Source: Candidatus Rhodoblastus alkanivorans (lineage in GTDB: Bacteria > Pseudomonadota > Alphaproteobacteria > Rhizobiales > Beijerinckiaceae). Taken from it: a DNA stretch of 64,000 nt. The notes below the pieces were generated by a model. The model searched no databases. It saw nothing but the letters and a program-made list of their open reading frames with translations, and had not been told where the DNA came from. A program made the translations under genes and the position numbers. How positions within the stretch are numbered: position 1 is the stretch's first letter; the number at the start of each line of letters is the position of its first letter. Of this stretch, positions 46,542 to 56,768 are shown piece by piece. The stretch is taken from the NCBI RefSeq assembly GCF_022760755.1, contig NZ_JAIVFP010000001.1:2956001-3020000 (forward strand), written 5' to 3'.

Positions 46542-47987
46542 ATGACCAACGCCGCGAGCGCCCCTGGTCCTGCCGTGCAGGAAGGGGCTTTGGTCAGAAC
46601 GGCGATCGGCTTCACGGCATGGGCCGAGCGCTGGTTTCCCGACGCCTTCATCTTCGTCGCCATCGCCGTCGTCATCGGCGCCTTGGGCGCGATGGTCAAT
46701 GGCGCGTCGCCGGAAGCCGTCAGCATCGCCTTCGGCGCCGGATTCTGGAGCCTGATCACCTTCACCATGCAGATGGCCTTCGTCGCGATCGGCGGTTATG
46801 TCGTCGCCGCCTCGGCGCCGGCGGCGCGTCTGATCCGCGGCCTCGCGGCATGGCCGAAAACCGGCGTGCAGGCGGTCGGCATGGTGGCCGCGGTCAGCAC
46901 CACGGCGTCGCTGCTCAACTGGGGCTTGAGCCTGATTTTCAGCGGGCTTCTGGTGCTCGCCCTCGCGCGGCGCCGCGAGCTGCGCATGGATTATCGCGCC
47001 GCCGGCGCGGCCGCCTATCTCGGCCTCGGCTCCGTCTGGGCGCTCGGCCTCTCCTCTTCGGCGGCCCAGTTGCAGGCCAATGCGGCAAGCCTGCCCAAGA
47101 GCCTGCTGCCGATCACCGGCGTCATCCCCTTCAGCGAAACGATCTTCCTGTGGCAATCGATGACGATCGCGGCGATCGTCATCGTGGTTTCGATCCTGCT
47201 CGCGACCTGGTCCGCCCCGGGGCCGGACACCGCCCTGACGGCGGAAGCGATGGGAATCGATGTCGCCAGCGGCGACAAAATCGAAGAACAGCGCCCGACC
47301 CAGCCGGGCGAATGGCTCGAATATTCCCCGGTTCTCACGATCCTGCTCGTCCTGCTCGCGGCGGGGTGGATCATTCACGAATTTTCGCGCCAAAGCCCGA
47401 TGATCGCGATTTCAAACCTGAATACCTATAATTTCCTGTTCATCATGGCCGGCCTGCTGCTGCACTGGCGGCCGAAGCGCTTTCTCAACGCCGTCGTCAA
47501 GGCGGTCCCGGCCACCTCCGGCGTGCTGATTCAGTTCCCCTTCTACGGCGCCATCGCGGCCATCCTGACCCAGCCCAAGAACGCCGCCGGCCATTCGGTG
47601 GCGGATCAGATCGCCCACGCCTTCGTGAGCCTGACCACCCAGCACGTCTATCCGCTCGCGATCGGAATCTATTCGGCGATCCTGGGCTTCTTCGTTCCCT
47701 CGGGCGGCGGCAAATGGCTGCTGGAAGCGCCCTATCTGATGAAGGCCGCAAACGATCTGCATGTGCATCTTGGCTGGGCGGTGCAGGTCTATAATGCGTC
47801 GGAGGCGCTGCCCAATCTCATCAATCCGTTCTGGATGCTGCCGCTGCTCGGCGTTCTCGGACTTAGGGCGCGCAATATCGTCGGCTTCACCTTCCTGCAG
47901 CTGCTGGTCACGCTGCCGCTGGTGCTGTTCCTGTTGTGGGCCCTCGCCTATACGCTCCCCTACCATCCGCCCGTCGTGCCGAAATAG
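46542..47987 (+). CDS. atoE: Short-chain fatty acid transporter (AtoE family)
   Basis: 481 residues with about 12 membrane helices. Family blocks include FTAWAERWFPDAFIF at the start, LNWGLSLIFSG, LGLGSVWALGLSSSAAQLQA and the FVPSGGGKWLLEAPY signature. AtoE proteins import acetoacetate, butyrate and similar acids. The ATG at 46542 is preceded by GAGGAGAGGGAA; the upstream in-frame extension is proline-rich with no family match. No ato enzymes lie nearby. It is convergent with znuB, 4 bp apart. Confidence 0.9.
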   Translation: MTNAASAPGPAVQEGALVRTAIGFTAWAERWFPDAFIFVAIAVVIGALGAMVNGASPEAVSIAFGAGFWSLITFTMQMAFVAIGGYVVAASAPAARLIRGLAAWPKTGVQAVGMVAAVSTTASLLNWGLSLIFSGLLVLALARRRELRMDYRAAGAAAYLGLGSVWALGLSSSAAQLQANAASLPKSLLPITGVIPFSETIFLWQSMTIAAIVIVVSILLATWSAPGPDTALTAEAMGIDVASGDKIEEQRPTQPGEWLEYSPVLTILLVLLAAGWIIHEFSRQSPMIAISNLNTYNFLFIMAGLLLHWRPKRFLNAVVKAVPATSGVLIQFPFYGAIAAILTQPKNAAGHSVADQIAHAFVSLTTQHVYPLAIGIYSAILGFFVPSGGGKWLLEAPYLMKAANDLHVHLGWAVQVYNASEALPNLINPFWMLPLLGVLGLRARNIVGFTFLQLLVTLPLVLFLLWALAYTLPYHPPVVPK

Positions 47988-47991
47988 GGAT

Positions 47992-48813
47992 TCACGTCGC
48001 GGCCTGCGCCAACACGGCCCGCCGCCGCGACAGGGAGTCCGCCGCAAGGCTTGCGAAATAGACCAGGGCGGACAATGCGGTGATCCAGAAGCTCGTCGGC
48101 CAATCCGTGTAATAGGCCATGGCCAGCCCGCCCCAGGCCTCGGCCAGCGCGAAGATCACCGACAAAGCCACGCCTCGTCCCAATTTGGCGGAAAACCTTT
48201 GCGCGGCGGCGGCCGGACCGACCATCAAAGTGAAGACCAGAAGCACGCCAACGATCTGCGCGCATTCGGCCACCGCGATCGCCACGATCATGAGAAAGGC
48301 CGTCGCAATGAGGCGCGCCGGCACGCCTTTCGCCTCCGCGAGTTCGGGCTGCAGCGACAGGAACAGGAGGGGCCGGGAAACAAAGGCCAGCGCCCCCAGG
48401 CTGACCAGGGCGAGGCCCGCGAGCGTCGTCAAGGCCGAGGGGCTCACGCCGAGCACATTGCCGAACAGCAGCGCCGTCGCCTGGCTGGCGTAAGCGGTAT
48501 AGAAGTGCAGGAACAGCAGGCCGAAACCGAGTGCGAGCGACAGCATCATGCCGATGGCGACATCGCGTCCGCTGAGCTTTTCGCCGAGCATGCCCATGCC
48601 GAAGCCGCCGAGAAGGGTGACGCCCACAAGTCCCCAAAGCGGCGGAACGCCAATAAGAACGGCGCCGGTCGCGCCGGTAAAGCCGACATGGGCCAAAGCG
48701 TGACCGGCGAAGGTCTGCCCGCGCAAAACCAGAAAATAGCCGACGATTCCCGACAGCACCGCGACGATGGCGGCGGCGGCGAAGGCCGTCCGCATGAAAT
48801 CATAAGCGAACAT
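47992..48813 (-). CDS. znuB: Zinc/manganese ABC transporter permease
   Basis: 273 residues, ABC-3 family permease with about eight helices. It opens with MFAYDFMRTAFAAA, and GQTFAGHALAHVGFTGATGA carries the family His residues. LLVFTLMVGPAAAAQ follows later. It starts inside the 3' end of znuC (14-bp overlap) and has GAGAGAGG upstream. With the ATPase and binding protein it forms a complete high-affinity metal importer, most likely for zinc given the Zur-like operator. Confidence 0.92.
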   Translation of the reverse strand: MFAYDFMRTAFAAAAIVAVLSGIVGYFLVLRGQTFAGHALAHVGFTGATGAVLIGVPPLWGLVGVTLLGGFGMGMLGEKLSGRDVAIGMMLSLALGFGLLFLHFYTAYASQATALLFGNVLGVSPSALTTLAGLALVSLGALAFVSRPLLFLSLQPELAEAKGVPARLIATAFLMIVAIAVAECAQIVGVLLVFTLMVGPAAAAQRFSAKLGRGVALSVIFALAEAWGGLAMAYYTDWPTSFWITALSALVYFASLAADSLSRRRAVLAQAAT

Positions 48814-49639
48814 GGAGCCTCTCTCCGCCGGCATGGCCGTGGTCATGGTCGTCGTGACGATGGGCGTCATGCTCCATTTCGATATCGCTGGCCATGACGA
48901 AGATGCGCCCGTTGAACCGGGCCACCGTGATTTCCGATCCATAGAGGCGCGAGAGCACCGGGCCGGTGACGACTTCGTCAACCGTGCCGAGCACCGCCTT
49001 GCCACGGCCCAGATAGAGCACGCGGTCGATGGCGTTGAGCAAAGCATTGAGCTCGTGCGCGCTGAAAAGCACGGTGAGGCCAAGCTCCTTTTGCAGCTTG
49101 CGCACGATTTCGACGACGCTTTTCTGATGCGCGGGGTCGAGGCTGATCAGTGGCTCGTCGAGCAGAAGCAGGCGCGGGTGGCCGAGCAGCGCCTGCGACA
49201 GCAGCAGGCGCTGGCGCTCGCCGCCTGACATTTCGGACAGGGGGCGGCGCGCGAGTTCGCTCGCGCCCACCATGTCCAGCGCCCAGTCCACGTCGCGCAT
49301 TTCCTGCGCGTTGAGCCCCGGCAGGCCCCAACGGCTCCCGCCGGCCGCAAGCGCCACGCAATCGCGGCCGGTGAAACGGAAATTGGCGAGTTCGCCGCGC
49401 AATTGCGGCATGTAGCCGACATTCGGGTTGCCCCGCGTCGCCGGCTCCCCCAGCACCTCGATGGCGCCGGACTGAATTGGGATCAATCCCAGGATCGCCC
49501 GCATCAAGGTCGTTTTCCCGGAGCCATTGGCGCCAAGGACGCCGATGAACTCGCCCTGCTCGATGGCGAGATCGACGTCGGAAAGAACGACGCGCTCGCC
49601 CAGAGCGAGCGTGACCCGATGACAGGAAAGGGCGATCAC
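48800..49639 (-). CDS. znuC: Zinc ABC transporter ATP-binding protein
   Basis: 279 residues. Walker A is GANGSGKTT, the signature MSGGERQR, Walker B LLLLDEP and the switch histidine in FSAHELN. The last 25 residues form a histidine/aspartate-rich tail (HDAHRHDDHDHGHAGG) that could bind zinc and tune activity. It overlaps the stop of the binding-protein gene by four bases and the permease start by 14. Together these genes make a tight znuA-znuC-znuB operon. Confidence 0.93.
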   Translation of the reverse strand: MIALSCHRVTLALGERVVLSDVDLAIEQGEFIGVLGANGSGKTTLMRAILGLIPIQSGAIEVLGEPATRGNPNVGYMPQLRGELANFRFTGRDCVALAAGGSRWGLPGLNAQEMRDVDWALDMVGASELARRPLSEMSGGERQRLLLSQALLGHPRLLLLDEPLISLDPAHQKSVVEIVRKLQKELGLTVLFSAHELNALLNAIDRVLYLGRGKAVLGTVDEVVTGPVLSRLYGSEITVARFNGRIFVMASDIEMEHDAHRHDDHDHGHAGGERLHVRL

Positions 49640-50511
49640 TGGACAGGCCCCGCCAAAGCCTTGTCGAGGGCGCCGAGTTGCGAAAGCATCCAGGACTGAT
49701 AGGTCATGCTGGACGGCTCGGTTTCGGTAATGCCGACGACCGGGATCTTTTCATCCTTCGCCAGTTTCACCAGCCGCTGGACCGCCGGCGCGTTCGCCTG
49801 AGCGTTGTATAGCATAACCCGCACCTTATGCGTTTTCAGGTCGTTCTCGAAGGCGGCGACGTCGGATACGCTCGGCTCGGTACTGTTCATGACCGCGATC
49901 TGGAATTTCTCATTGCGCATCTTCAAGCCCAAGGCCTGCGCCATATAGCCGAAAACCGGCTCGGAGGCCGTCACCGCAGCGCCCTTATATTTCTCTTTCA
50001 TTTCGGCGATCTTCTTTTCGAGCGGGGCGAGCGAGGCGATGAAGGCGCCCTCCCGCTTCTGGTAGTCGGCTTTATGCGCCGGATCGACCGCCGACAAATC
50101 GGCGGTCAGGCGCTGCGCCAGCGCTTTCATCGTCGCGGGCGCATACCAGATATGCGGATTGTCGCCGGCTTTTTTATGGACCAGTTCGGCCACGACGATC
50201 ACTTTCCGGCCCGGGTGCTTCGCTGCGGACAGGAGCTTTTCCATCCACGGGTCGTAATCGGCGCCGCTGCTGATCGCGATCTTCGCGGCGCTCAGTTCGC
50301 GGGCGGTCGAGGGGCTCGCCTCGAAGAGATGGGGGTCCTGATCGGGGTTGGACATGATGCTCGTGACCGTGGCGTCGGGACCGCCGATCTGCCGGGCGAC
50401 ATCGCCATAGAAATTTTCCGCGGCGACGACGGAAACAGGCGCAGCCAACGCCGGCGAGACCGCCAGGCAGACAAAAATCCACGCCGCAGGCAAAAGAGAC
50501 AAAGATTTCAT
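49636..50511 (-). CDS. znuA: Periplasmic zinc-binding protein
   Basis: 291 residues, cluster A-I (ZnuA/TroA) binding protein. Signal peptide LPAAWIFVCLAVSPALA. Metal ligands are expected at the histidines of NPDQDPHLFE and DNPHIWY, with a later acidic ligand. The flexible His-rich loop of typical ZnuA is missing, so metal specificity (Zn versus Mn) is not certain from this protein alone. First gene of the operon; GAGGAG lies upstream of the start. Confidence 0.88.
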   Translation of the reverse strand: MKSLSLLPAAWIFVCLAVSPALAAPVSVVAAENFYGDVARQIGGPDATVTSIMSNPDQDPHLFEASPSTARELSAAKIAISSGADYDPWMEKLLSAAKHPGRKVIVVAELVHKKAGDNPHIWYAPATMKALAQRLTADLSAVDPAHKADYQKREGAFIASLAPLEKKIAEMKEKYKGAAVTASEPVFGYMAQALGLKMRNEKFQIAVMNSTEPSVSDVAAFENDLKTHKVRVMLYNAQANAPAVQRLVKLAKDEKIPVVGITETEPSSMTYQSWMLSQLGALDKALAGPVQ

Positions 50512-50568
50512 GGTCGCGGGGCTCCTCGCAACGCGCCGACCGGGAGCATCCAGCCGATTCGCCCGCTT

Positions 50569-50587
50569 GGTATATTATAACATATTC
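50569..50587 (-). promoter_or_regulatory. Zur-like operator / promoter of znuACB
   Basis: On the minus strand the site reads GAATATGTTATAATATACC, 57 bp upstream of the znuA start. The GTTATAATAT core and the GAA-N2-TGTTATAA left half match the alphaproteobacterial Zur operator (palindromic TGTTATA-TATAACA form); the right half is weaker. TATAAT inside it may also serve as the -10 element, which would let the repressor block RNA polymerase. Confidence 0.6.
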
Positions 50588-50628
50588 ACACTTGTCGATC
50601 ATGACGACGGAAGCGAAAACGCGGCGCC

Positions 50629-51006
50629 TTGGCGCCTCGCCGGCGGCCCAACACTCCTGAAAAGGGGGAGCGCGCCAACCGCCTTGTTCAATCGGACAAG
50701 CCCTACGCCGACCCCACCGTGGTGCGGACCGTCAATCGCCGCATCGCGCCGGACTTGGAGCGGCTGGCGGCATTGCCAGAAATTCTCTCCAACGCCTTGT
50801 CGCCCACGCTGATCTTCGGCGCGGCGATCGTTCGCGGCCAGGGGCTGGCCGGCCGCGGTTCCGGTGGCGGAGAAGCTCGGCGCCGTCGTCTAGGCCGCGC
50901 CAGCGAGCGAGCGGCGCTGAAGGCCGAGGTCGCGGCATCTTTCAAGGGGTCGCGCCCGCATGTGTTCGAGGTTCCGATAGCGCCTGACATTCCGCCGCTC
51001 ATCTGA
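50629..51006 (+). CDS. Doubtful small gene, possibly a remnant
   Basis: A 125-codon frame in the 540-bp gap between znuA and ntrC. No family is recognised. It is basic at both ends, has an ordinary-looking middle (DPTVVRTVNRRIAPDLERLAALPEILSNALSPTL) and an arginine-rich stretch that looks like frameshifted or non-coding high-GC sequence. There is no good ribosome-binding site. It may be the decayed end of a once longer gene; otherwise the gap holds nothing recognisable apart from the znuA control region. Confidence 0.25.
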   Translation: MAPRRRPNTPEKGERANRLVQSDKPYADPTVVRTVNRRIAPDLERLAALPEILSNALSPTLIFGAAIVRGQGLAGRGSGGGEARRRRLGRASERAALKAEVAASFKGSRPHVFEVPIAPDIPPLI

Positions 51007-51053
51007 GAGGCGCTGTCGCAGTGCAAGCGCGACGAGACGCGGCGCGACGTCCC

Positions 51054-52547
51054 TCACCGCGAGGAGCGCATCAGCCGCACGTCGAGGTCTCGCACTTTTT
51101 TACGCAGGGTGTTGCGGTTGAGGCCGAGCAGTTCGGCGGCCTTGATCTGGTTGCCGCGGGTGGCCGCGAGCGCGATCGAAATCAGGGGATATTCGATTTC
51201 GCGCAGGATGCGGTGGTAGAGGCCCGGCGGCGGCAGCTTGTCGCCATGGACCTTGAACAATTCGGTGAGATGACGCTCGACCGCCATGGAAAGCGATTCG
51301 TCCGGGTCGCGCGCGAGCGCGGAGGCCGGCGTCGCGGCGCCGGCCTGGCCCGCGGGCGGCGCAAGGAAGGAGCCGGACTCGCGGGAGACGTCGAGGCCCA
51401 GTTCGCTGACGATGATCTGTTCGGAAATCAGCTCCTGCGGATAGAGCGCCGCGAGACGGCGGACCAGATTTTCCAGCTCGCGGATATTGCCGGGCCAGCG
51501 ATAACGCTTCATCCGCTCCAGCGCCGCCGGCTCCAGCGATTTCAGCGGCAGCCCCTCGTTGACCGCCTGGGCGAAGAAATGGCGGGCGAGGTCGCCGATG
51601 TCCTCGGCGCGCTCACGCAGGGGCGGCAGACGCAAGGGCACGACATTGAGGCGGAAGAACAGGTCCTCGCGGAACAGGCCCTGCTGGATGAGGACGCGCA
51701 AATCCTTGTTTGTCGCGGCGACGATGCGGACATTGGCCTTGATCGGGGTGCGGCCGCCGACCGTGGTGTATTCGCCCTGCTGGAGCACGCGCAACAGCCG
51801 GGTCTGCGCGTCCATCGGCATGTCGCCGATCTCGTCGAGGAAAAGCGTGCCGCCCTCGGCCTGTTCGAACCGGCCGACGGACCTTTGGTTCGCGCCGGTG
51901 AAGGCGCCCTTCTCGTGACCAAACAATTCGGATTCGATCAGGTCGCGCGGGATGGCGGCGACATTGATCGCGACGAAGGGACCTTTCTTGCGTTTGCCGT
52001 AATCGTGCAGGGCGCGGGCGACCAGCTCCTTGCCGGTGCCGGATTCGCCGGTGATCATCACCGTGAGGTCGGACTGCATCAGCCGCGCCAAAGCGCGATA
52101 GATGTCCTGCATGGCCGGCGAGCGGCCGACCAGCGGCATGCCCTCCATGTCGTCCGGCTCGGGCGTGCGCAGCCGGTTCTTCGGCTCGCTCATCGCCCGC
52201 CCTACGATGGCCAGAAGCTCCTTCAGGTCGAAGGGTTTGGGAAGATATTCATAGGCGCCGCGCTCGGAGGCCTTGATCGCGGTCATGAAGGTGTTCTGCG
52301 CGCTCATCACGATGACCGGCAGATCCGGCCGCGCCTTTTTCACCCGGGGCAGCAGTTCGAAGGCGTTCTCGTCCGGCATTACGACATCGGTAATGACCAG
52401 ATCGCCCTCGCCCGCCTGAATCCAGCGCCAGAGCGTGGATGCCGCGCCGGTGGTGCGCACTTCATATCCCGCGCGCGTCAGGGCCTGGCCCACGACGGTG
52501 CGGATGGCCGCGTCGTCGTCCGCGACGAGAATATTGCCGCTCGGCAT
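51054..52547 (-). CDS. ntrC: Nitrogen regulation response regulator NtrC
   Basis: 497 residues. Receiver domain with phosphoacceptor D54 ([10 protein letters not shown]), AAA+ domain with Walker A GESGTGKE, the sigma54 loop GAFTGA, Walker [10 protein letters not shown], and a Fis-type helix-turn-helix ([17 protein letters not shown]). Activates sigma54 promoters for nitrogen assimilation when phosphorylated by NtrB. GGAGG lies 8 bp upstream of the start. It follows ntrB by 74 bp. The ntrYX pair usually next in related genomes is not here. Confidence 0.96.
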   Translation of the reverse strand: MPSGNILVADDDAAIRTVVGQALTRAGYEVRTTGAASTLWRWIQAGEGDLVITDVVMPDENAFELLPRVKKARPDLPVIVMSAQNTFMTAIKASERGAYEYLPKPFDLKELLAIVGRAMSEPKNRLRTPEPDDMEGMPLVGRSPAMQDIYRALARLMQSDLTVMITGESGTGKELVARALHDYGKRKKGPFVAINVAAIPRDLIESELFGHEKGAFTGANQRSVGRFEQAEGGTLFLDEIGDMPMDAQTRLLRVLQQGEYTTVGGRTPIKANVRIVAATNKDLRVLIQQGLFREDLFFRLNVVPLRLPPLRERAEDIGDLARHFFAQAVNEGLPLKSLEPAALERMKRYRWPGNIRELENLVRRLAALYPQELISEQIIVSELGLDVSRESGSFLAPPAGQAGAATPASALARDPDESLSMAVERHLTELFKVHGDKLPPPGLYHRILREIEYPLISIALAATRGNQIKAAELLGLNRNTLRKKVRDLDVRLMRSSR

Positions 52548-52621
52548 TCAATGACCTCCAAAGCCTTCCAAGATCCCGCGAGATGTAATGGGCGCCAGGG
52601 TGATGGCGAGAGCGCCCGGGA

Positions 52622-53779
52622 TCAGACGTCGCGGGGCGAATAGACGGGCATGAGAACCCGGAAGAGCGTTTTCCGCGGAAGGGATTCGCATTCGATGACG
52701 CCGCCGTGATCGCCTATGATCTTGGCGACCAATGCAAGTCCGAGGCCAGAGCCTGAAGCCTTGGTGGTGACGAAGGGATCGAACAGATGCGGCATCAAAT
52801 CCTCCGGGACGCCCGGTCCGTTGTCGCGCACGCAGAATTCGAGCGGCAGGCTGACCGGCGTCGCCCGGCCGGGCGCGCGGATGCGGACGCCGGGCCGATA
52901 GGCCGTGGTCAGCTCGATTTCACCGTCCATGGAATCGTCGCCGAGCGCTTCCACTGCGTTTTTCACAAGATTCAGAAAGACCTGGACGAGTTGGTCGCGA
53001 TTGGCGAGCACCGGCGGCAGCGACGGATCGTAGGTCTCGACGAAGCGGACGCGCCGGGCGAAGCCCGCCTGGGCGATGCGCCGGACATGCTCCAGCACCT
53101 CGTGAATATTGACCGCGCCGCGCTCGACCGGACGGCCGTCGGAAAAGGCCTCCATCCGCTCGACCAGCGCCACGATGCGGTCGGTCTCGTCGCAGATCAG
53201 GCGGCACAGGCCGCGATCCTCGTCGCCCACGGCGGAGTCGAGCAATTGCGCCGCGCCGCGAATGCCGGACAGCGGATTCTTGATCTCATGCGCCAGCATG
53301 GCGCCCATGGCCGAAAGCGAGCGCGCCGCGCCGCGATGGGTGAGCTGGCGGTCCATCTTGTCGGCGATCGTGCGCTCCTGCAGCATGATCACCACGCCGT
53401 CCGCTATATTCGGCAAGGGCGCGATGTGTATGTCCACATAGCGTTCGACGCCGATCTTGGGCGTGCCGAGATCGACCCGGTATTCATTGATCGGCGCGCG
53501 GCGCTGGCGGACCATGTCGATCGCCGAGATCAGCGGCGAGCCGAACGGCAGCAGGTCCGGGAATTTGATCTTGCGCAAGTTGTTGCGCGATATGTCGAAA
53601 AACAGCTCCGCCGCGGGATTGGCGTCGCGGATCGAGCCGTCGCCGGCCACCGAGAGCAGCGGGTGCGGCAAGGCGTTGAGCAATTGCGCCGACGGGCAAT
53701 CGGCCATGCCCACGCCTGCCAAATCTTCAGGCGCCTCGTTGCGATCATCGCTTGTTTTCTGGGCAAGTCTACTTGTCAT
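52622..53779 (-). CDS. ntrB: Nitrogen regulation sensor kinase NtrB
   Basis: 385 residues, soluble. An N-terminal PAS domain ([22 protein letters not shown]) is followed by the dimerisation domain with phosphoacceptor H164 in [12 protein letters not shown], then N ([11 protein letters not shown]), G1 (DNGPGV) and G2 (GSGLGLAL) boxes. Its activity toward NtrC is set by PII proteins according to nitrogen supply. The start codon overlaps the dusB stop by four bases, giving a dusB-ntrB-ntrC operon. Confidence 0.95.
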   Translation of the reverse strand: MTSRLAQKTSDDRNEAPEDLAGVGMADCPSAQLLNALPHPLLSVAGDGSIRDANPAAELFFDISRNNLRKIKFPDLLPFGSPLISAIDMVRQRRAPINEYRVDLGTPKIGVERYVDIHIAPLPNIADGVVIMLQERTIADKMDRQLTHRGAARSLSAMGAMLAHEIKNPLSGIRGAAQLLDSAVGDEDRGLCRLICDETDRIVALVERMEAFSDGRPVERGAVNIHEVLEHVRRIAQAGFARRVRFVETYDPSLPPVLANRDQLVQVFLNLVKNAVEALGDDSMDGEIELTTAYRPGVRIRAPGRATPVSLPLEFCVRDNGPGVPEDLMPHLFDPFVTTKASGSGLGLALVAKIIGDHGGVIECESLPRKTLFRVLMPVYSPRDV

Positions 53780-54870
53780 GCCGCCTCCAGATCGGGCGCT
53801 CGTTCATAAAGACGACAGAGCAGATCAAAGACCTCCCGCGCGTCCTCGGTTTCGACCAGACGCCGGCGCGCCGCCGCATCCAGCCCGCCGCCCTCTTCCG
53901 CCGCCACATCCGCATAAGCCGCAAGATGTTTGCGGGCGTGGCGCAAGCCCTGGCGCGATCCGAGCAAGTCCATCAAAGTCGCGACATGCTCGCGCGCCGC
54001 GTCACGCCGCGCCTGTGGCGACAGCGCCGGCCTCGCTCGGCCATTGCGTAGTAAATAGGCAATATCGCCGACAATCCAAGGGCGCCCCAGCGCGGCGCGG
54101 CCGATCATCACGGCTTTTGCGCCCGATTGCGCCAGCATTTCCCACGCGTCCCGCGGCGAACGGCAATCGCCATTGGCGACGACCGGTATCTCGACCGCTT
54201 CGCAGACGGGGCCGATCGCCGCCCAATCCGCCGCGCCGCGATAGAACTGGTTCCGGGTGCGGCCGTGGACGATCACCATGGCGGCGCCCTCGGCCTCGGC
54301 GCGGCGGGCGAGTTCCGGCGCGTTGAGCGAGGCCTCATCCCAGCCCAAACGCATCTTGACGCTCACCGGAACCTTCACCGCGCCGGTCACGGCCGCGATC
54401 AGCCGCGCCGCGAGGTCGAGGTCGCGCATCAAGGCCGAGCCGGCCGCGCCGCCGACCACCCGCTTGGCCGGACAGCCCATATTGATGTCGATGAGATCGG
54501 CCCCGGCGTCCGCAACCAGCCGGGCTGCTTCCGCGAGGCTCTCAGGCTCGCGGCCGGCGATCTGCACGGCATGGGGCGACACGCCCTCCCCCATTGCGCG
54601 GACCACGCTCTCGCGTCCAAACTTTCCCGCCTTGCCGCCGGCGGCCTGGGCGAAATCATCGCTCGCGACCATTTCGGAAAAGGCGAGGCCCGCGCCGAAA
54701 CGCCGGGCGAGACGGCGCATGGCGAGGTCGGTCACGCCCGCCATGGGCGCGAGAAAAGCCGGCGCGTCGATCGTCAGACCGCCGACGCGCAAAGGGGCGA
54801 CCGAAGCAGGCGCGTGAAACAAGGAGGCGGCGCCCGCGCCATCGCCCACTTGTTGAGCAAAATCGTTCAT
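53776..54870 (-). CDS. dusB: tRNA-dihydrouridine synthase (NifR3/DusB)
   Basis: 364 residues, FMN-dependent reduction of uridines in the tRNA D-loop. The barrel opens with [20 protein letters not shown]. The active-site cysteine lies in [14 protein letters not shown], and [16 protein letters not shown] and [17 protein letters not shown] follow. It is the classical nifR3 gene ahead of ntrBC. Divergent from ispDF, with only 104 bp between the start codons. Confidence 0.94.
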   Translation of the reverse strand: MNDFAQQVGDGAGAASLFHAPASVAPLRVGGLTIDAPAFLAPMAGVTDLAMRRLARRFGAGLAFSEMVASDDFAQAAGGKAGKFGRESVVRAMGEGVSPHAVQIAGREPESLAEAARLVADAGADLIDINMGCPAKRVVGGAAGSALMRDLDLAARLIAAVTGAVKVPVSVKMRLGWDEASLNAPELARRAEAEGAAMVIVHGRTRNQFYRGAADWAAIGPVCEAVEIPVVANGDCRSPRDAWEMLAQSGAKAVMIGRAALGRPWIVGDIAYLLRNGRARPALSPQARRDAAREHVATLMDLLGSRQGLRHARKHLAAYADVAAEEGGGLDAAARRRLVETEDAREVFDLLCRLYERAPDLEAA

Positions 54871-54974
54871 GCCTTGATTTTAGACAAAATTTTTCCCTCC
54901 GCAATCTGAAAGCGCGGATCGTTCGCGCGGAAGGTTTGAACGGAAAGTTTGACCCGGACAAAGATTCGGGCGAC

Positions 54975-56219
54975 ATGTCCCGAAGAAGAGCGAGCGGGGA
55001 AATGGCCGAGGATCACGGAGCAAAAAAGGCGGGCGGGGCTTTTTTCCTGGTGGTCGCGGCGGGGCGCGGCGCGCGCGCCGGCGCCGGCGGCCCGAAGCAA
55101 TATCGCGAGCTCGCCGGTCGCCAGGTTCTGACCCGCACCCTGCGAGCCCTGCTCGACGGCGCGGCGGGCGCGAAGGCGCTGGTTGTCATCCATGCCGACG
55201 ATCGGGACCTCTATGAAGCCGCGATCGCGCCGCTGCCGGACGATGTGCGCGCACGGCTTTTTCCCCCGGCTTTCGGCGGCGCGACGCGGCAGGACAGCGT
55301 ATGCAACGGGCTGGAGGCGCTGGCGGCGTTCGGCGTCGGCGACGACGCCGCCGTGCTGATCCACGACGCCGCGCGGCCTTTCGTCAGCCCCGGGCTGATC
55401 GCGCGCGCGCTCGAGGCGGCCCGTGACAAGGGCGCCGGCGTTCCGGGCGTCGCCGTGGTCGATACGATCAAGCAGGTCGCGGAGGATTTGCGCATCGTCG
55501 CTACGCCCGCGCGCGCGACCTTGCGCGGGGTGCAGACGCCGCAGGCCTTTCGTTTCGTTCTCATTCTCGCCGCCCATCGTGCGGTTCGCGCCGACGGCTG
55601 CCGCGAAATGACCGACGACGCCGCGGTGGCCGAATGGGCCGGCCATTGCGTCTTCGTCTTTCCCGGCGAGGCGGAAAACGTCAAGCTCACCACCCCGGAG
55701 GATTTTTTGCGCGCGGAGGCCAAATTGTTCAACGAGCTCGCCGATATTCGCACCGGCCAGGGTTTTGACGTCCATGCCTTCGGCAACGGCGATCATGTCT
55801 GGCTCGGCGGCGTGAAAGTGCCGCACGATCGCGGGCTCGTCGGCCATTCCGACGCCGATGTGCTGCTCCACGCCATCACCGACGCCGTCCTCGGCGCCAT
55901 AGCGGACGGCGACATCGGCGCCCATTTCCCGCCGAGCGATCCGCAATGGCGCGGCGCCTCGTCCGACCAGTTCCTCCGCCACGCCGTCGAGCGCGTCGCC
56001 GCCCGGGGCGGCCGCATCGCCCATATCGACGCCACCTTGATCTGCGAACGTCCCAAGGTCGGCCCCCACCGCGACGCCATCCGCGCCCGGATCGGCGAAA
56101 TCATGGATCTGCCGCTCGACCGGGTGGCGGTGAAGGCGACGACTTCGGAACGGCTCGGCTTTACCGGACGGCAGGAAGGCATTGCGGCGATGGCCATGGC
56201 GACGGTGAGGCTGCCGTAA
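54975..56219 (+). CDS. ispDF: Bifunctional IspD/IspF isoprenoid enzyme
   Basis: 414 residues carrying two MEP-pathway steps. The N-terminal IspD part ([18 protein letters not shown], then [17 protein letters not shown]) makes CDP-methylerythritol. The C-terminal IspF part ([19 protein letters not shown] and [19 protein letters not shown] with metal ligands) makes the cyclodiphosphate. The fusion is typical of alphaproteobacteria, although the intervening IspE step is separate. ATG 54975 or 55002 could be used; the earlier one is reported. It overlaps no neighbour and precedes cinA by 16 bp. Confidence 0.95.
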   Translation: MSRRRASGEMAEDHGAKKAGGAFFLVVAAGRGARAGAGGPKQYRELAGRQVLTRTLRALLDGAAGAKALVVIHADDRDLYEAAIAPLPDDVRARLFPPAFGGATRQDSVCNGLEALAAFGVGDDAAVLIHDAARPFVSPGLIARALEAARDKGAGVPGVAVVDTIKQVAEDLRIVATPARATLRGVQTPQAFRFVLILAAHRAVRADGCREMTDDAAVAEWAGHCVFVFPGEAENVKLTTPEDFLRAEAKLFNELADIRTGQGFDVHAFGNGDHVWLGGVKVPHDRGLVGHSDADVLLHAITDAVLGAIADGDIGAHFPPSDPQWRGASSDQFLRHAVERVAARGGRIAHIDATLICERPKVGPHRDAIRARIGEIMDLPLDRVAVKATTSERLGFTGRQEGIAAMAMATVRLP

Positions 56220-56235
56220 AACTCGGAGAGGCGAC

Positions 56236-56754
56236 ATGCGCGACGAAATCCTGGTCACGGCGCGGCGGGTGCTTGACGCCTGTTTCACGCGCAAGCTCAA
56301 AATCGCAACCGCGGAATCCTGCACCGGCGGGCTGATCGCCGCCGCGCTGACGGAAATTCCCGGCGCTTCGGACGTATTCGAGCGCGGCTTCGTCACCTAT
56401 AGCAACGAGGCCAAGCAGGATATACTCGGCGTTCCGGCCGACCTCATCGCCGCACATGGCGCGGTGTCGCCGCAGGTCGCCGAAGCCATGGCGCTCGGCG
56501 CGCTGGAACATTCGCGCGCCCAAATGGCGCTGTCGGTGACCGGAATCGCCGGCCCGGACGGCGGCTCGGCGCAAAAGCCGGTCGGCCTCGTCCATTTCGG
56601 CCTCGCCCGCGTCGATCGCCCGACCCTGCTGGCGGAAAAGCATTTTGTCGGGCCGCATGGAAAAGCTCTCGCGCGGGAAGAAATCCGCCGCCAGGCGGCG
56701 CTGACTGGTCTGCGGATGCTGCTCGAAGCCGCCGCGCCGCAACTCTACGCCTGA
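56236..56754 (+). CDS. pncC: CinA C-terminal-type nicotinamide-nucleotide amidohydrolase
   Basis: 172 residues, the stand-alone CinA C-terminal domain. TAESCTGGLIAAALTEIPGASDVFERGFVTYSNEAK and SVTGIAGPDGGSAQKPVGLV are the family blocks (Ser and Lys/Tyr active-site region). It hydrolyses NMN to nicotinate mononucleotide in pyridine nucleotide recycling. GGAGAGG precedes the ATG. Likely co-transcribed with ispDF upstream and the acyl-CoA synthetase downstream, 14 bp away. Confidence 0.92.
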   Translation: MRDEILVTARRVLDACFTRKLKIATAESCTGGLIAAALTEIPGASDVFERGFVTYSNEAKQDILGVPADLIAAHGAVSPQVAEAMALGALEHSRAQMALSVTGIAGPDGGSAQKPVGLVHFGLARVDRPTLLAEKHFVGPHGKALAREEIRRQAALTGLRMLLEAAAPQLYA

Positions 56755-56768
56755 GTCCGGAGGCGATT

